DNA from: Gracilimonas sp040117685
GTDB taxonomy: Bacteria > Bacteroidota > Rhodothermia > Balneolales > Balneolaceae
Direction: 5' to 3'
Assembly: GCF_040117685.2 (NCBI RefSeq)
Contig: NZ_JBEDYP020000018.1
Span: forward strand, 62,001 to 126,000
DNA length: 64,000 bases
Shown here: positions 26,245 through 35,045 of the stretch, in pieces
Position numbering within the stretch: position 1 is the first letter of the stretch
Layout: each line of letters begins with the position of its first letter
Notes under the pieces: model-generated
Databases searched by the model: none
Seen by the model: only the letters and a program-made list of their open reading frames with translations
What the model was told of the DNA's origin: nothing
Position numbers and translations under genes: made by a program

Positions 26245-27654
26245 TTACAGTATGTAATGGCTTAGATCCTTGTCCTTTACGATACCGGCCAGTTGCTTAT
26301 CAACATAGGCCCGGTCGATGGTAATTTTACCGGAGTTGATGTCATCAGGAACTGCAAATAGCAGTTCATCAAATAATGAGGACATGATGGTGTGTAACCT
26401 CCGTGCTCCAATGTTTTCTACCGATGCATTTACTTCTGCAGCAATGCGGGCAATTTCCTGAATGGCTTCGTCCTTGAACTCAATTTCCACGCCTTCGGTA
26501 TCCAGCATGGCAATGTACTGCTTGGTGAGTGCATTTTTTGGCTTGGACAGAATATCAACAAAATCATCCTCTGTAAGAGAATTCAGTTCTACGCGGATCG
26601 GGAAGCGTCCCTGAAGTTCAGGAATCAGGTCAGATGGTTTCGATACATGAAAGGCACCGGAACCAATAAAAAGTATGTGATCGGTTTTAACGATACCATG
26701 TTTGGTGCTAACGGCACTTCCTTCTACAATTGGGAGGAGGTCGCGCTGTACACCCTGACGACTTACATCAGGTCCGCCTTTGCCGCCGCTTCCGGTTGAG
26801 GATTCAGCAATCTTATCAATCTCATCTATGAATACGATACCTTGTTTTTGCACTCGTTCCAGTGCTTCCTGAACGGCCGATTCATGGTCGATCATTTTCT
26901 CGGCTTCTTCCTCAGTCAGGATCTCACGCGCTTCTTTAATAGGAAGTTTACGCTTGGTCTTTTTATTTCCTTTACCAAGGTTACCGAGCATATCCTGCAG
27001 GTTTATGCCCATTTCTTCCATACCCTGAGGGCCAAATACTTTCATCATCGGGTTTTTGGAAGAGTTTACTTCGATTTCAATTTCCCGGTCTTCCAGTTCT
27101 CCGTTGCGGAGTTTCTCCCGAAAGCGTTCGCGGGTCCGCTCGTTAAGTTCGGAATCGCTGGCTTTTTCCGGGTCAAAATCATTACTGTTTGAGCTGCTGT
27201 TGAATCCAACTCCGGATTTCTTAACAGGAGGGATGAGGATATCCAAAATTCGTTCTTCGGCTTTGTGTTCGGCTTTTTCTTTAACCCGATCCTGCATTTC
27301 CTGCTTCACCATACTGATGGCAACATCGGTCAGATCACGGATCATGGATTCCACATCACGGCCAACATAGCCAACCTCCGTAAATTTGGAGGCTTCTACT
27401 TTCATAAAGGGTGCATGAGCCAATTTAGCCAGACGACGAGCAATTTCGGTTTTACCCACACCGGTAGGCCCAATCAGTAGAATATTATTGGGTACAATTT
27501 CATCTCTGATTTCTTCATCAGAATTGAGTCGTCTCCAGCGGTTTCGAAGGGCAATGGAAACAGATCTTTTTGCTGATTTCTGCCCTACAATATATTTGTC
27601 TAACTCAGCTACAATCTGCTGAGGTGTTAAATTCTTTTCCTGAATGGTTAGCAT
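26245..27654 (-). CDS. hslU: ATP-dependent protease ATPase subunit HslU
   Basis: AAA+ unfoldase that feeds proteins to HslV. The 469 residues have Walker A GPTGVGKT (about 63-70), a large inserted I-domain (about 110-255), Walker B IVFIDEID (about 277-284), sensor residues, and the C-terminal tail KDLSHYIL that docks into HslV pockets. Length is typical. It starts 1 base after the hslV stop, forming the standard hslVU operon. Confidence 0.97.
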   Translation of the reverse strand: MLTIQEKNLTPQQIVAELDKYIVGQKSAKRSVSIALRNRWRRLNSDEEIRDEIVPNNILLIGPTGVGKTEIARRLAKLAHAPFMKVEASKFTEVGYVGRDVESMIRDLTDVAISMVKQEMQDRVKEKAEHKAEERILDILIPPVKKSGVGFNSSSNSNDFDPEKASDSELNERTRERFREKLRNGELEDREIEIEVNSSKNPMMKVFGPQGMEEMGINLQDMLGNLGKGNKKTKRKLPIKEAREILTEEEAEKMIDHESAVQEALERVQKQGIVFIDEIDKIAESSTGSGGKGGPDVSRQGVQRDLLPIVEGSAVSTKHGIVKTDHILFIGSGAFHVSKPSDLIPELQGRFPIRVELNSLTEDDFVDILSKPKNALTKQYIAMLDTEGVEIEFKDEAIQEIARIAAEVNASVENIGARRLHTIMSSLFDELLFAVPDDINSGKITIDRAYVDKQLAGIVKDKDLSHYIL

Positions 27655-27655
27655 A

Positions 27656-28204
27656 TCAATCTTCTATTTCTAAAATCGTAATGTTGTGATTGGTGTAAAT
27701 GTCGATGTCGGCTGCAATGTGTAGTGACTCTTCAACGATTTCGGCGGCCGATAATTCTGAAGCGTGTTTTTTCATTGCTCTGGCAGCTGACAGGGCATAA
27801 GAACCGCCGCTACCAATGGCCGCTATCTCATCATCAGGTTCAATAACATCACCCTGACCGGAGATCAATAATCCTTTTTCATTGTTCATTACCACCAACA
27901 AAGCTTGTAGCTTTTGCAGGAACTTGTCTTTACGCCATTCTTTGGCAAGCTCAACGGCGGCTCTTTCCATATTGCCGTTATACTCGCTCAGTTTTTCCTC
28001 GTATTTCTCAAAAAGGGTGAAGGCATCGGCGGTGGAACCGGCAAAGCCTGCCAGTATTTTACCATCGTGCAGTTTGCGTACTTTCTTGACGGTGCTTTTC
28101 ATCACGGTTTTATCCATGGTAGCCTGCCCGTCGCTCCCGATAGCGGCTTTTCCGTTATGGATAATACCGACTACCGTGGTTGCGTGTAGTTCAGATAAAC
28201 TCAT
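27656..28204 (-). CDS. hslV: ATP-dependent protease peptidase subunit HslV
   Basis: Threonine peptidase forming the HslVU proteolytic chamber. 182 residues. The catalytic Thr is in HATTVVGI: an 8-residue propeptide (MSLSELHA) must be removed to expose T9, longer than in E. coli, where only Met is cleaved, but common in this phylum. The GSDGQATM and GSGGSYALSAARA motifs are present. Confidence 0.96.
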   Translation of the reverse strand: MSLSELHATTVVGIIHNGKAAIGSDGQATMDKTVMKSTVKKVRKLHDGKILAGFAGSTADAFTLFEKYEEKLSEYNGNMERAAVELAKEWRKDKFLQKLQALLVVMNNEKGLLISGQGDVIEPDDEIAAIGSGGSYALSAARAMKKHASELSAAEIVEESLHIAADIDIYTNHNITILEIED

Positions 28205-28259
28205 GTATTCAATTTTTTAATGATAGTTGAACCGATAAAAACAAAAACCAAGCCAAGCC

Positions 28260-30005
28260 TTAGTTAGAAGACTTATAGTACTTAGAATTGTCTCTTCCGT
28301 TCGAATTGTCATTACGGCCTGACGATCTGCTTGAGTTTCTTCTCTCTTTTTTAGAGATATCCAGGTTCTCTTTGTTCCCTTTCCCGCTTTCAAGCTCAAT
28401 GAGTTCACCTTCCCGATCCAGTACTTCTTCTATTGATTCGTCTCGCATTACGATATCCGTAATATCAATATCAGAGCCGACAAGTGTGGCACGGAATTCA
28501 TTCATGGATACGGTTTCATCACCAATCAGAGAGATTTTGATGCGGAATTTAGCCATCCACTTCCAGTGTGTGCTTATCAGACCTTTTGTCAGAACCGATT
28601 TTAGGAATGGGTTTACATACAGATCTACCGCCCGGTAATTGGTGTTGTGCTTAAACTTGCTTAACCAGGTTTCCAGATCGGTAAGAATAGTATCCTGAGA
28701 AACCACATTTCCCGAACCGCCACAAACCGGGCATACTTTAGATACAGAATTTACCACACTTGGGCGAATACGCTGTCTCGTTATCTGAACCAGCCCAAAG
28801 TCGCTCATGCCAATTACGTTGGTTTTGGCAGGGTCTTTGACAAATTCCTTCTTTAACTCATCATAAATTTTCTTACGGTTTTTGTCATCCCGCAAGTCAA
28901 TGAAGTCAACAACGATGATTCCGCCTATATCTCTCAGTCTCAGCTGCTTAGCAACCTCTCTGGCAGCTTCGAGGTTGGTTTTAAGGGAATTATCCTCTTG
29001 TTTCTTTTTAGCGGCGTAAGGCCCGGAATTCACGTCTACCACATACATGGCTTCGGTTTGCTCAAAAATCAGGTAACCGCCCGATTTCATACGTACACGC
29101 GGGCTGAAGATAGAATTCACGTCATGTGCTACCTTCATGAAGTCAAAAATGTGCTCCTTGCCTTTGTACAGCTCCACATTGGGAACCATTTGTGGGGCTA
29201 TCTGCCCAACATAGGATTTAATTTGTCGATACATTTCCGGTTCATCAATCAGAACCCGGTCGTAATTTTTGGCAAACAGGTCACGGATCAGGCTCTCTGT
29301 CATATTCAGGTCACGATAGAGCAGGGAAGGGGGTTTGGCATCTTCGAGTTTATCTACAATTTGCTCCCACTTCTTAAGTACGTTTCGAAGGTCGTCTTCA
29401 AGGGCTTCTTTATTCTGCCCCTGGGCAACCGTTCTCACAATCACTCCAAAACCATCGGGAACCATGTTGTTGAGAATGCCTTTCAGTCGGCGTCGTTCTT
29501 TGTAATGTCCGATCTTTTTGGATACCGCGATGTAATCACCCATTGGGATAAGCACAAGGAAACGGCCTGCAATGGTAATATCAGTAGAAATTCGCGGGCC
29601 CTTAGAGCCGATTGGTTCTTTAACAATTTGAACCAGTAACTTCTGTCCGGTACGTAACATTTTGCCGGCTAAAACCTGTTTTTGAACATTCGAGAGGTTG
29701 TCTTTATTCTCGATGTCTTTTTTAGCGTGGCCGGGAATAGCGTTCGGTCCGTTTAGCTTGGTGATGTATTCATCAAGGTGGTCGCCGGCATCTGAAAAGT
29801 GTAAAAAGGCATCTTTTGGAGTACCCATATCAATAAAGGCGGCACGAATTCCACTCAATACCTTATGAACACGGGCTACATAAATGTTACCAACAGTACG
29901 CTGGTTTTCTTCCGTTTCTATGAATAGCTGCGCTAACTCGTTGTTTTCTAAAAGCGCGATACGGGTCTGGTTGCCCGAAGAGTGTATAATAATTTGATTC
30001 TTCAT
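28260..30005 (-). CDS. rng: ribonuclease E/G family endoribonuclease
   Basis: Processes and degrades RNA, including rRNA maturation in homologues. The 581 residues contain an S1 RNA-binding insert near the N-terminus (about 38-125), the DNase-I-like catalytic core with DVNSGPYAAKK (the Asp-Asn magnesium ligand region) and DFIDLRD, and a zinc-link CPVCGGSG (about 424-431). A C-terminal tail of about 40 residues is Ser/Asn/Arg-rich and low complexity. It lacks a long RNase E scaffold, so RNase G is the better name. 55 bases separate it from hslV. Confidence 0.93.
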   Translation of the reverse strand: MKNQIIIHSSGNQTRIALLENNELAQLFIETEENQRTVGNIYVARVHKVLSGIRAAFIDMGTPKDAFLHFSDAGDHLDEYITKLNGPNAIPGHAKKDIENKDNLSNVQKQVLAGKMLRTGQKLLVQIVKEPIGSKGPRISTDITIAGRFLVLIPMGDYIAVSKKIGHYKERRRLKGILNNMVPDGFGVIVRTVAQGQNKEALEDDLRNVLKKWEQIVDKLEDAKPPSLLYRDLNMTESLIRDLFAKNYDRVLIDEPEMYRQIKSYVGQIAPQMVPNVELYKGKEHIFDFMKVAHDVNSIFSPRVRMKSGGYLIFEQTEAMYVVDVNSGPYAAKKKQEDNSLKTNLEAAREVAKQLRLRDIGGIIVVDFIDLRDDKNRKKIYDELKKEFVKDPAKTNVIGMSDFGLVQITRQRIRPSVVNSVSKVCPVCGGSGNVVSQDTILTDLETWLSKFKHNTNYRAVDLYVNPFLKSVLTKGLISTHWKWMAKFRIKISLIGDETVSMNEFRATLVGSDIDITDIVMRDESIEEVLDREGELIELESGKGNKENLDISKKERRNSSRSSGRNDNSNGRDNSKYYKSSN

Positions 30006-30466
30006 TAGTAAAATTCTTCCTTTCCCGGAAGCCGCTGAAACCCCTGCAAACGAACCATCGCATTAATTTACGGTGCAAATTGATTACGGTCTCAGTAAAG
30101 AGATGGGGGCTGGAAGCAAACGGTCGAGCGGCTGCTTCGGGAGTAAATTCTGTTAAAATTGTTTTATTTTGGGATTCCTTATCGGAATCAGAAAAGAGAG
30201 TCTGCGTTATGGTTGTAATTAATAGTCCGCAGAAAAAGAAAAAATCGATAGAGGCATCGTTCCAAGAGTGAGACAGTGATGCCACCAAAGTTTGTTTTTG
30301 GTATGTATTTTGTGCGTTATGCAATCGAAAATAAGTTTAAAAAAGCTTGTTTAGGTCGATTTTTCCTTCAATTAATATAACTCTGAAAGTGGATTAATGT
30401 AAACGGTTATTTTTGGATTTAACTCAACCAGGACCTGAATCAACCTTTTCATAATCATGAGACTAA
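30006..30466. other. non-coding stretch upstream of rng
   Basis: About 460 bases between the rng start and the inverted repeat near the end of murA. The only long ORF here overlaps rng out of frame and has no recognisable content. I see no RNA gene. It presumably holds the rng promoter and a long 5' leader, which is common for autoregulated RNase E/G messages; that is inference. Confidence 0.4.
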
Positions 30467-30529
30467 AACTTTTCCAAAGTTTTAAGGGAAGGACGTAGTT
30501 AGGCGGCATTCTTTAACTTTGGAAAAGTT
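30467..30529. repeat. 15-bp perfect inverted repeat after murA
   Basis: AACTTTTCCAAAGTT at 30467-30481 and its exact reverse complement AACTTTGGAAAAGTT at 30515-30529, 33 bases apart. It lies 11 bases beyond the murA stop codon. On the murA strand it could act as a terminator stem, but the large loop and poor T run suggest an interspersed palindromic element. Confidence 0.7.
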
Positions 30530-30539
30530 CCTATTGGCT

Positions 30540-31808
30540 TCAATCCCCGTCCACTCTATTAATCGAAGCCCCGACCGCACTCAGCTTATCTTCGAGAGAT
30601 TCATACCCACGGTCGAGGTGGTAGATGCGGAGTACTTCAGTGTGGTTCTCAGCAACCATAGCTGCAAGAACAAGACTTACGCTGGCGCGCAGGTCTGTAC
30701 TCATAACCGACGCTCCTGTTAGGTGAGTTTTGCCTGAAATGTGGACCGTATTCTTTTCCACTTCCATATCAGCGCCCAGACGGGTGAGTTCAGGTACATA
30801 GCTGAAGCGATCAAAATACACCGTATCGGTTACTTTGGAATCACCCTCAGCCTGGGTCATCATGGTTGCCCATTGGGCTTGAAGGTCGGTAGGGAAGCCG
30901 GGGTAAATTTCTGTTTTTATGGAAACGGGTTTCAGCTTGTCGGGTGCTTTTACGTGGATGGTTGTTCCCTCTACTTTCACAGAGGTTCCGGTTTTTCGGA
31001 GTTTGTCGGTGAACCCTCCAAGTTGTTCCGGGTTACATCCGGTAAGGGTTAGTTCTGAACCGGGAAACATAGCTCCGGCAATCATAAAAGTACCCAGTTC
31101 AATACGGTCGGGGTCGTTAGAGACTTCAATACCTTCAAGTGAATCAACGGCTCTCACGGTAAGCGTATCCGTTCCGGTACCTTCAATGTCTGCGCCCATC
31201 TTGGACAGGAAATTACAAAGCTGAACCACATCCGGTTCTTTGGCCGCATTTTCGATAGTGAATTTTTTGGCTTTTAAAACTGCAGCCAGCAATAGGTTTA
31301 CCGTGGCTCCCACCGAACTCGGTTCCAGTCGAAAGGTGCCCCCTTCAACTTTATCTTCAGCTTTGGCAATTACGTAGCCTTTCTCAAGCTCAATATCTAT
31401 GCCCATGGCTTCCATCCCTTTCAGGTGCAAGTCCACAGGGCGGGGACCCCAGGCACACCCACCGGGCATGGATACTTTAGCATATCCGTGTTTTCCAACC
31501 AGGGCTCCCAGCATATAAAAAGAGGCACGCATTTTTCGTACCAAATCGTAGGGGGCTTCCAGATGGTTAACGTTGGTGGGATCGATAACCAGGGTGTTTT
31601 CATCTTCCTTAAAATCAACCTGCGCACCCACCACACGGATTACGTTGTTGAAGGTATAAATATCTTTAAGGCGTGGTGTATTCCGAATAGTAGATGCTGA
31701 GTTTCCGAGCAGGGAGGCGGCCATGAGTGGTAAAGCGGCATTTTTTGATCCGCTGATGGGAATGGTTCCTTTTAATGGGGTACCGCCTTCAATAATAAAT
31801 TTATCCAA
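30540..31808 (-). CDS. murA: UDP-N-acetylglucosamine 1-carboxyvinyltransferase MurA
   Basis: First committed step of peptidoglycan synthesis: transfer of enolpyruvate from PEP to UDP-GlcNAc. The 422 residues have the Lys in GSKNAALPLMAA (about 21-32) and the catalytic, fosfomycin-target Cys in PGGCAWGPRPVDLH (about 117). Length is typical. The start overlaps the end of the biotin carrier gene by 8 bases. Confidence 0.96.
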   Translation of the reverse strand: MDKFIIEGGTPLKGTIPISGSKNAALPLMAASLLGNSASTIRNTPRLKDIYTFNNVIRVVGAQVDFKEDENTLVIDPTNVNHLEAPYDLVRKMRASFYMLGALVGKHGYAKVSMPGGCAWGPRPVDLHLKGMEAMGIDIELEKGYVIAKAEDKVEGGTFRLEPSSVGATVNLLLAAVLKAKKFTIENAAKEPDVVQLCNFLSKMGADIEGTGTDTLTVRAVDSLEGIEVSNDPDRIELGTFMIAGAMFPGSELTLTGCNPEQLGGFTDKLRKTGTSVKVEGTTIHVKAPDKLKPVSIKTEIYPGFPTDLQAQWATMMTQAEGDSKVTDTVYFDRFSYVPELTRLGADMEVEKNTVHISGKTHLTGASVMSTDLRASVSLVLAAMVAENHTEVLRIYHLDRGYESLEDKLSAVGASINRVDGD

Positions 31809-32307
31809 TGGTTTCGATCTCCAGTATGGGTGAATTTTTCTCTAATGATTGTCCGACTTCTGCCGAGATACTTGCGATAGTTCCACTGATGGGGGCTTTA
31901 AGCTCGTTCTCCATTTTCATGGCTTCGAGAATGGCCAGTGGCTGATCTTTTTCAACCTCGTCGCCTTCGGCAACCATGATTTCGAGGATCTTTCCGGGCA
32001 TCGGTGCATTCAGGATTCCTTCGCCGGCAGCTAAAGCTGTTTTAAAGCCGAGACGGTCAAGCAACAATTCCTGTTCGTCTTTCACTTCCACAGAATGCCA
32101 AATGCCATTCATGGAGAACTCAATAGCAGAACCTTCATAACTTACATTATCAATCTTGTACGTTTTTGTTCCCGTGCGTAAAATATATCGTCCGTTTACA
32201 AACTCGAAGGTATAGTTTGCTTCAGTTTCTCCTGCTGTGAAAGTGCCCTCTTTGGGAGATAATTCAACATCGTGGCTGTTTTCGTTTATCGTTGCCTGAA
32301 ATTTCAT
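31801..32307 (-). CDS. biotin carboxyl carrier protein of an acyl-CoA/pyruvate-type carboxylase
   Basis: A 168-residue protein whose C-terminal 75 residues form a biotinyl domain with the biotin-accepting Lys in EAMKMEN (about residue 133). The N-terminal 90 residues resemble the linker region of propionyl/acetyl-CoA carboxylase alpha chains. No carboxylase or transferase subunit is adjacent, so its partners lie elsewhere. Its start overlaps the preceding small gene by 4 bases (ATGA). Confidence 0.9.
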   Translation of the reverse strand: MKFQATINENSHDVELSPKEGTFTAGETEANYTFEFVNGRYILRTGTKTYKIDNVSYEGSAIEFSMNGIWHSVEVKDEQELLLDRLGFKTALAAGEGILNAPMPGKILEIMVAEGDEVEKDQPLAILEAMKMENELKAPISGTIASISAEVGQSLEKNSPILEIETIG

Positions 32308-32579
32308 TTCTGAGTTTTTTTAATATGATTAATACCTGCGTTGGTGATCCGAAAAGTTGAATCCTGAACATTATCCGAATCGAAATAATAGGTTTCGTTT
32401 TGCTGTGGTTGGTCGGGGTTTACCACTTGTATAAGTCTGGAATTCATAAGATTGATTAAATCGTCCCGGAGTTCACCGTATTGTAGTTGGGTCTCCTCCT
32501 GAATTACCTCAAATGGTTCAGGAAAAATAAGGCGATCTAAAATTTTGTACTCTGAAGGGGTCAGTTTTCTCATATGCAA
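32304..32579 (-). CDS. small winged-helix-like protein of unknown function
   Basis: A 91-residue protein, MHMRKLTPSEYKILDRL at the start, with a predicted helix-rich pattern resembling a winged helix and a strand-turn region ETYYFDSDN before the C-terminal helix. Paralogues with this layout occur next to biotin carrier proteins in related genomes as far as I recall, but I cannot name a family. It is translationally coupled to the biotin carrier gene. Confidence 0.55.
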   Translation of the reverse strand: MHMRKLTPSEYKILDRLIFPEPFEVIQEETQLQYGELRDDLINLMNSRLIQVVNPDQPQQNETYYFDSDNVQDSTFRITNAGINHIKKTQK

Positions 32580-32712
32580 AGAAGATAGAACCCGTTCAAA
32601 ATTATCACAAATTATTAAAGAATGAATTTAATGAATTATGAGAGAATGAACTGAATTATAAAAACAGAGCGTTGAACTTCGAAAAGTGTCAAACTGATTC
32701 TTATCTTGAAAC

Positions 32713-33303
32713 ATGTTCAAAGTAAAAAACACTATTCTTTCTGATGACATTGCTACGGCGCGGTTTGCATGTGATTTGCCCAGATGCAAAGGGGCATGCT
32801 GTGTGGTAGGAGATGCCGGTGCTCCCGTATCCAAGGAAGAAATCCCGGTGCTTCATAAGGCGTACAATCTATTGAAAGGTGAACTCCAAAAGGAAGCGGT
32901 AGATGTAGCCGAAAAAGACGGTGTGGTTGTAGGCTCAAAAGAAAGTGGTTATGAGATTTCTACCGTGGACAGCGATGATTGCATTTTTGTGAAGTATGAT
33001 GAAAACGATGTAGCATTCTGTGCTATACAACAGGCTTATTTCGAAGGAAGGTTGAAATGGGAAAAACCCATTAGTTGCCATTTGTTTCCGGTTCGGCTTA
33101 AAAGAATTGCGGACTTTGATTATGCCAATTTTGAATATGTACCAAAACTATGTTCGGCTGCATGTGAGCGGGGAGAGGATGAAAATATATATTTGGCAGA
33201 ATTCCTTGAAAAACCGTTAGTTCGAAGGTATGGAGAAAAGTGGTTCGCAAGTTTTATAGAAGCTTGTAAAGAGATTCGTCAAAAGGAAGAGCATGCTACG
33301 TAA
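32713..33303 (+). CDS. DUF3109 family cysteine-rich protein
   Basis: A 196-residue cytoplasmic protein with many conserved cysteines: FACDLPRCKGACC near residue 18, DCIF, FCAI, ISCHLFP and LCSAAC. The arrangement matches DUF3109 and is akin to YkgJ-type zinc/iron-chelating proteins. Biochemical function is not established. Its 3' end overlaps rpoN by 11 bases, an unusual coupling to a sigma factor. Confidence 0.85.
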   Translation: MFKVKNTILSDDIATARFACDLPRCKGACCVVGDAGAPVSKEEIPVLHKAYNLLKGELQKEAVDVAEKDGVVVGSKESGYEISTVDSDDCIFVKYDENDVAFCAIQQAYFEGRLKWEKPISCHLFPVRLKRIADFDYANFEYVPKLCSAACERGEDENIYLAEFLEKPLVRRYGEKWFASFIEACKEIRQKEEHAT

Positions 33304-34801
33304 TCAACAGAATTTAGGTCAAAAGCAGCAGCAGAGCTTACAGCAAAAGCTTTCTCCCCAACAGTTGCAGTATATAAAACTGCTGCAATTGCCCACTATT
33401 GCATTAGAGCAGCGTATTAAAGAGGAGATGGAAGCAAACCCTGTGCTGGAAGAGGTTAATCCCGGAGAAGCAGAGACGGTTAGTTTATCCGAAGCAGAAG
33501 AATCTCCCAAGGAAGAGAAAGAAGAAGCCCTCGAAAGCCTGGAAGAGCACGAAGTGGACTGGGATGAGTATGATTCCAATACCGAATATGACGGAGAAAA
33601 TTACAGCACCTCATATAATCCGGATATTGAGGAATGGAAAGAACTTCCAAATCCTTATCACGCCTCTTTTTTAGAACAATTGGAAGAGCAGGTGGTTTTT
33701 TTAAATCTATCGGAAGAAGAAGAACTTATTGCGGATCAGATTCTGGGGTCGTTGGATGAGGACGGTTATTTTCGTCGTGAGCTGGAAGCCGTGGTGGATA
33801 ACATTGCCTTTAACCAGGGGGTGCTGGTGGATGAAGATATGGTGGAAAGTGTTCGCAAAAAGATACAGCAGCTTGATCCTATCGGCATTGCATCCAGAGA
33901 TCTTCAGGACTGCCTGTTGATACAGTTGAAGGACTCTCAGAAAGACCTCCCGGGACTTACCCTTGCTACCAAAATAGTTGATAAGGCCTGGAAGGCATTT
34001 GAAAAGAAACACTTTTCCAAGCTCCTGCAGAAGTTTAATGTTGATCGGGAGGATCTGCAGGAGGCCTTTGAAGCGATCCGGCAAATGGATCCCCGTCCGG
34101 GCGCTGTGGCCAGTGATATGGAGGAAACGCAGAACTATATTGAGCCCGATTTTGAGGTGTACTGGAAGGGAATGGAGGATGGCGAAACAGACCGGGGGGA
34201 GTTTGTGATCAACCTGAATCAGCGCAACGCACCTTCCCTGCGAATTTCCCCTGAATACAAGCAGATGTGGGAGGAAATTAAAGCCAAGAAGAAAAAGAAT
34301 ACCGATGCTGAAGCTCATTCCTTCATGAAGAGTAAAATTGATTCAGCTCAATGGTTTATTGAATCCATACGTCAGCGGCAGAACACGCTCATGAACATCA
34401 TGAAAACCATCGTGGCTTTGCAGGAAGACTTCTTCAAGTTCGGGGAAGGGTTAAAGCCTATGATCCTGAAGGATGTAGCGGAACGCATTGGAATGGATAT
34501 TTCGACGGTGTCCCGTGTGGTAAACGGAAAGTATGTACAAACCTATTTCGGGGTGTACGAGCTGAAGTATTTCTTCAACGAGGGACTTGAGACCGAAAGC
34601 GGCGAAGAAGTATCGAACCGGGAGGTCAAGAATATCCTCGAGAAGCTTATTGATGAAGAAGACAAGCAGAAGCCATACAGCGATCAGGAGCTTACCAATA
34701 TGCTAAACGACAAAGGCTACAAAGTGGCCCGCCGTACGGTGAGTAAATACCGGGAGCAGCTTAACCAACCCGTAGCCCGCATGCGCAAGCAGGTTATTTG
34801 A
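33293..34801 (+). CDS. rpoN: RNA polymerase sigma-54 factor
   Basis: Alternative sigma factor that needs an AAA+ activator. The 502 residues contain the Gln-rich region I (about 5-50, LGQKQQQSLQQKLSPQQLQYIKLLQLP split across two turns), an acidic region II (about 55-110), the core-binding and HTH regions, and the RpoN box ARRTVSKYREQL near residue 480, one residue from the consensus ARRTVAKYREQL. Length is typical. I found no convincing sigma-54 promoter (GG-N10-GC) in the window. Confidence 0.97.
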   Translation: MLRNQQNLGQKQQQSLQQKLSPQQLQYIKLLQLPTIALEQRIKEEMEANPVLEEVNPGEAETVSLSEAEESPKEEKEEALESLEEHEVDWDEYDSNTEYDGENYSTSYNPDIEEWKELPNPYHASFLEQLEEQVVFLNLSEEEELIADQILGSLDEDGYFRRELEAVVDNIAFNQGVLVDEDMVESVRKKIQQLDPIGIASRDLQDCLLIQLKDSQKDLPGLTLATKIVDKAWKAFEKKHFSKLLQKFNVDREDLQEAFEAIRQMDPRPGAVASDMEETQNYIEPDFEVYWKGMEDGETDRGEFVINLNQRNAPSLRISPEYKQMWEEIKAKKKKNTDAEAHSFMKSKIDSAQWFIESIRQRQNTLMNIMKTIVALQEDFFKFGEGLKPMILKDVAERIGMDISTVSRVVNGKYVQTYFGVYELKYFFNEGLETESGEEVSNREVKNILEKLIDEEDKQKPYSDQELTNMLNDKGYKVARRTVSKYREQLNQPVARMRKQVI

Positions 34802-34819
34802 TTCCTCCTTAGCCTGAAT

Positions 34820-34834
34820 AACCCTGGAAGGGTT
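34820..34834 (+). repeat. palindromic repeat, copy 1
   Basis: AACCCTGGAAGGGTT, itself a 6-bp stem with a 3-base loop. It shares a TTAGCCTGA flank (34809-34817) with copy 2's downstream side. Confidence 0.8.
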
Positions 34835-34878
34835 AAGGTATAAAAGGTTGAGTTATGGGGTATTCTATAGTCGTGGTC

Positions 34879-34899
34879 ATGCTGAACTTGATTCAGCAT
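34879..34899. repeat. 8-bp palindrome ATGCTGAA-N5-TTCAGCAT
   Basis: A perfect inverted repeat with a 5-base spacer. Short sequences of this form are, to my knowledge, scattered between genes in many Bacteroidota genomes. It lies between copies 1 and 2 of the AACCCT element. Confidence 0.7.
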
Positions 34900-34951
34900 C
34901 TGAAATGGATGAATTCGTTAAGAAACTGGACATTTTTTTAGTTGCGAGAAT

Positions 34952-34966
34952 AACCCTTCCAGGGTT
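34952..34966 (-). repeat. palindromic repeat, copy 2 (inverted)
   Basis: AACCCTTCCAGGGTT, exact reverse complement of copies 1 and 3. It can pair with either of them to give alternative long hairpins. Confidence 0.8.
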
Positions 34967-35000
34967 ATAGCATTTAGCCTGACTCAGGCAAAAGGGGCTT

Positions 35001-35015
35001 AACCCTGGAAGGGTT
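35001..35015 (+). repeat. palindromic repeat, copy 3
   Basis: AACCCTGGAAGGGTT, identical to copy 1. It lies 31 bases beyond the stop codon of the SPOR-repeat reading frame on the minus strand. Confidence 0.8.
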
Positions 35016-35045
35016 TAGATATCTCTTCAGAACCAAGCTAATTTA

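Noticed and set aside
29887..30324. 145-residue open frame overlapping the rng start
   Set aside because: Out of frame with rng, no domain, and its second half is in an AT-rich non-coding leader.
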